This document shows, piece by piece, positions 5,265 through 7,414 of a stretch of DNA of 7,414 nt. Both the position numbers and the translations under genes were made by a program. The stretch comes from an uncultured Candidatus Melainabacteria bacterium. GTDB lineage: Bacteria; Cyanobacteriota; Vampirovibrionia; Gastranaerophilales; Gastranaerophilaceae. The DNA lies in the NCBI GenBank assembly GCA_934675225.1, contig CAKUQA010000053.1, forward strand, positions 1 through 7,414. The letters run 5' to 3'. Numbering within the stretch: the first letter of the stretch is position 1; each line of letters opens with the position of its first letter. Under the pieces are notes generated by a model. The model was not told the origin of the DNA. It ran no database searches and was given only the letters and a program-made list of their open reading frames with translations.

Positions 5265-5789
5265 ATGATTGAACTCTTGATTTTATATGTTTTATTAAAC
5301 CGAGATTTAACTATGTATGCAGTGCAAAAAAGAATTGATGAAAATTTTGCACCATTTACAAAACCGAGTTTTGGAGCATTAAAACCTGCTTTGCGCAGAT
5401 TGGAAGAAAAAGAATGTTTGACTTATAGAAAAATGATGTCTGATGGTGGAAAATTATCTGTTTATTATCAGATTTCAAAAAAAGGCGTTTCTGAGCTGAA
5501 ACGCTTGTTATTAGAAGATTTGAGCGATAATCCGTTGCAATTTCTGTCAAATGCAAGAGTGAAGTTATGTTGTGCAGATGCATTGAATTCTGAGGAATGT
5601 AAGAGGTTGTTTTTTTCTGTAAAATCTAGAGCGATGATGTTTAAAACAGCTTCTCAGAATGTTTTAAACGATGAATATAATCATATAAATTTTTATCAAA
5701 AAGTTGTGATTGATAATGCGATGTGTGAATTCTCGAATTTAATCACGTTAGTAGAAGGTTTGGAGAAGGATAATGCCCGCAATAGTTAG
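5265..5789 (+). CDS. PadR-like winged-helix transcriptional regulator
   Basis: This 174-residue protein has the PadR fold. The N-terminal winged helix-turn-helix covers residues 1-80: L-L-I-L-Y-V-L-L helix 1, M-Y-A-V-Q-K-R-I helix 2, then S-F-G-A-L-K-P-A-L-R-R-L-E-E (35-48) as recognition helix, matching the family S-x-G-x-x-Y-P-x-L-x-x-L-E pattern. The wing is at about 54-69 and ends Y-Y-Q-I-S, followed by K-K-G (72-74). Residues 90-170 are helical and should form the dimerisation domain. PadR proteins are usually repressors that respond to small molecules and often control their own operon. Position 39-40 is L-K where the family usually has L-Y. The ATG at 5265 lacks a Shine-Dalgarno and lies 6 nt after a -10-like box. 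The 3' end overlaps the DUF512 gene by 17 nt, so the two are co-transcribed. No inducer can be named. Confidence 0.85.
   Translation: MIELLILYVLLNRDLTMYAVQKRIDENFAPFTKPSFGALKPALRRLEEKECLTYRKMMSDGGKLSVYYQISKKGVSELKRLLLEDLSDNPLQFLSNARVKLCCADALNSEECKRLFFSVKSRAMMFKTASQNVLNDEYNHINFYQKVVIDNAMCEFSNLITLVEGLEKDNARNS
5762..5770 (+). promoter_or_regulatory. Ribosome binding site of the DUF512 gene, inside padR
   Basis: GGAGAAGGA lies within the padR reading frame. Its GGAG core is 7 nt before the ATG at 5773, which supports that start despite the 17-nt overlap with padR. Confidence 0.75.
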
Positions 5790-7038
5790 TTCGGTTGTAA
5801 AAGATTCTATTGCTGAAGAATTAGAAATTCAAGCAGGTGATGAAATTGTATCAATTGATGATTGCAAAATGCTTGATATGATTGATTATAATTTTTTGTG
5901 CAAATCGGATTTATTGACGTTGGAAGTCAAAAAAACAGATGGTGAAATTGAAGTTATCGAACTTGAAAAAGATTTTGATGAAGAACTTGGTATAGTTTTT
6001 GAAAGTGCTGTGTTTGACAGAGTAAAGCCTTGTCTTAATCATTGTATTTTTTGTTTTGTTGATCAACAGCCTAAAGGTTTAAGGGATACATTGTACATAA
6101 AGGATGATGATTACAGATTATCTTATCTTCAAGGAACTTATATAACTCTGACAAACTTAACCGGTAAAGATAGAGATAGAATTAAAAGAATGCATCTTGG
6201 CCCTTTTTACGTTTCTGTTCATACAACAAATCCCGAATTAAGAGTAAAAATGTTGAGAAATCCAAATGCAGGTAAAGCTTTGGAAAATTTACAATGGTTT
6301 AGAAAAAATAAAATTCCGTTTCATGCACAAATTGTTCTTTGTCCCGGGATAAATGACGGTAAAGAATTGGAAAGAACTCTAAATGATTTGGCTGAGTTGA
6401 AAAATACGGTTCTTTCGGTTGCAATTGTTCCTGTTGGAATTACACAGTTTAGAGAAGAAAGTTTAAAACAAGTTGATAAAAAGTGTGCGGAAGAAACTCT
6501 TGATATTGCATCAAAGTATAAGCGAGTTTGTTGTTCTGATGAGTTCTTTTTGCTTGCAGAGAGAGAGATTCCGCCTGCCAAATATTATGGTAATTATAAT
6601 CAATTAGATGATGGGGTTGGTTCTTTGAGGATGCTTTTAGAAGATTTTAAATCAAGAGAATTGCCTAAAACTGTTAATAAAAAATTCAAAATTTCATTTG
6701 CAAGTGGCTTTGCTGCTCTCTACGCCATAGAAAGAATTGCGAAAAAATTAAATAAAATAAAAAATTTGACAGTAACGGTAAATCCTGTGAAATCTGATTA
6801 TTGGGGGAAAGACATAACAGTTTCCGGTTTGATAACAACTGATGATTTAATTCGAACAGTAAAAGATTTAGATACTGATTTGGTTGTTATTCCGTCAGTT
6901 ATGTTAAAACCGTATTCGGAAATGTTTCTTGATGGAAAAACTTTGACTTATGTAAAAGAACAAACCGGCAAGGAGTTTTTAGTAATTAAAGATATTTATT
7001 CTACCAAAGAATTGGTTGATTATATTTGGACTCTTTAA
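5773..7038 (+). CDS. PDZ / radical-SAM / DUF512 protein
   Basis: This 421-residue protein has the three-part layout of the DUF512 family (cyanobacterial members form TIGR03279). Residues 1-65 form a small PDZ-like domain (V-V-K-D-S-I-A-E-E-L and A-G-D-E-I-V-S-I-D). The radical-SAM-type cluster motif is C-L-N-H-C-I-F-C (Cys87, Cys91, Cys94; CX3CX2C), followed by Y-L-Q-G-T-Y-I-T-L-T-N (117-127) and S-V-H-T-T-N-P-E-L-R (147-156). The DUF512 region carries the conserved S-D-E-F-F-L-L-A (254-261), I-P-P-A-x-x-Y (265-271) and Q-L-D-D-G-V-G-S-L-R (276-285). The protein should bind a 4Fe-4S cluster in the cytoplasm; its substrate is not known. The start at 5773 has a good Shine-Dalgarno and the PDZ fold begins at once. 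The gene overlaps padR by 17 nt and is probably in its transcript. It looks full-length and intact. Confidence 0.93.
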   Translation: MPAIVSSVVKDSIAEELEIQAGDEIVSIDDCKMLDMIDYNFLCKSDLLTLEVKKTDGEIEVIELEKDFDEELGIVFESAVFDRVKPCLNHCIFCFVDQQPKGLRDTLYIKDDDYRLSYLQGTYITLTNLTGKDRDRIKRMHLGPFYVSVHTTNPELRVKMLRNPNAGKALENLQWFRKNKIPFHAQIVLCPGINDGKELERTLNDLAELKNTVLSVAIVPVGITQFREESLKQVDKKCAEETLDIASKYKRVCCSDEFFLLAEREIPPAKYYGNYNQLDDGVGSLRMLLEDFKSRELPKTVNKKFKISFASGFAALYAIERIAKKLNKIKNLTVTVNPVKSDYWGKDITVSGLITTDDLIRTVKDLDTDLVVIPSVMLKPYSEMFLDGKTLTYVKEQTGKEFLVIKDIYSTKELVDYIWTL

Positions 7039-7056
7039 TCTTTTTTATGAAGATTA
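7036..7056. terminator. Weak AT-rich hairpin between convergent stop codons
   Basis: TAATCTT (7036-7042) and AAGATTA (7050-7056) form a perfect 7-bp stem with a 7-nt loop. The DUF512 stop is the outer end of the left arm and the stop of the minus-strand gene the outer end of the right arm. The GC content is low and there is only a short T run (7057-7059) on the plus side, so it is a poor terminator, perhaps a bidirectional one. Confidence 0.3.
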
Positions 7057-7414
7057 TTTGAACATTGGATTGTTTATATTTTCGTAAATATAATATGTTG
7101 GTTCCAAATGTTTGTATTTGTGATTTAGTATGCTACTACTGTTAATTTTTAGCTTTTCGGAGTAAGCATATCTAAATTGCTTATCATTCAAATAATCATT
7201 ATTTATTTCACATGAAGAATAATATGGATATATATTGTCTGGTGTTGTATCAACAAAAACACCTTGAGGATCAAGATAGTAGCAACGATTTTTATTGTTT
7301 TTTCTAAAATGAATTTCGTTATCTGCACCCAAGTATATATTTGGTTTTCTTTTGTTGTATTGATTAATAATTGTACTTTCCTGATTATGGTTTTTGAAGA
7401 TTATTACATTATAT
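7054..7414 (-). CDS. Unrecognised Asn/Tyr/Lys-rich protein, C-terminal 120 residues (partial)
   Basis: The frame is open from the right window edge to the TAA at 7054-7056, about 120 codons, so only the C-terminus is seen. No ATG in this stretch could serve as a start, and an internal TTG at 7332 is not convincing because the frame stays open upstream. The composition is polar: many Asn, Tyr, Lys and Ile, two Cys (in N-R-C-Y-Y and S-S-C-E), no hydrophobic segment, and the turn-rich stretch D-P-Q-G-V-F-V-D-T-T-P-D-N. This looks like a beta-rich soluble or extracytoplasmic domain, but I recognise no family. The stop lies 15 nt from that of the convergent DUF512 gene. Function is unknown. Confidence 0.6.
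   Translation of the reverse strand, partial: YNVIIFKNHNQESTIINQYNKRKPNIYLGADNEIHFRKNNKNRCYYLDPQGVFVDTTPDNIYPYYSSCEINNDYLNDKQFRYAYSEKLKINSSSILNHKYKHLEPTYYIYENINNPMFK

Noticed and set aside
1..7414. Mobile element, CRISPR array, tRNA or prophage features
   Set aside because: I found no transposase, integrase, spaced direct repeats, tRNA cloverleaf or terminal repeats. The coding content is continuous and ordinary in layout.

Overview
This is an AT-rich bacterial chromosomal window of housekeeping and accessory genes, using the standard code (TGG for Trp; every stop visible is TAA or TAG). The gene set is tatD-type DNase, GatD-type glutamine amidotransferase, GtrA membrane protein, calpain-like peptidase, prolyl-tRNA synthetase, PadR-type regulator and PDZ/radical-SAM/DUF512 protein. 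It best suits a low-GC gut lineage such as Candidatus Melainabacteria (Gastranaerophilales) or a Clostridia-like Firmicute. The Melainabacteria guess rests on overall protein flavour and on DUF512 proteins being common in Cyanobacteria and relatives. It is an inference, not a proof.

Layout. Positions 1-150 (minus) hold the N-terminus of a TPR-like protein, diverging from a small unknown membrane protein (288-626, plus) across a 137-bp gap that carries an operator-like repeat. tatD (minus) converges on that small gene with a 4-nt overlap and diverges from gatD (plus) through a 62-bp gap with interlocked promoters. gatD and gtrA are translationally coupled (TAATG). gtrA in turn overlaps by 4 nt the end of a convergent gene for a minimal calpain-like cysteine peptidase. 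That gene lies downstream of proS, separated from it by a good rho-independent terminator. proS diverges from padR, and padR overlaps the DUF512 radical-SAM gene by 17 nt. The right edge is the 3' part of an unrecognised Asn/Tyr/Lys-rich protein on the minus strand.

Functional reading. GatD (peptidoglycan D-Glu amidation) and GtrA (lipid-linked sugar translocation or cell-surface glycan) both point to the envelope. TatD and ProRS are housekeeping. PadR plus DUF512 forms a regulator/enzyme pair of unknown purpose. The most interesting points are the small intracellular calpain-like peptidase, the PadR/radical-SAM coupling, and a consistent promoter architecture in which four genes have a -10 element only 6-9 nt before the ATG and no Shine-Dalgarno. 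This suggests leaderless transcripts beside genes that carry normal ribosome binding sites. No mobile element, CRISPR array, tRNA or rRNA was seen, and there is no gene-free stretch longer than about 140 bases.
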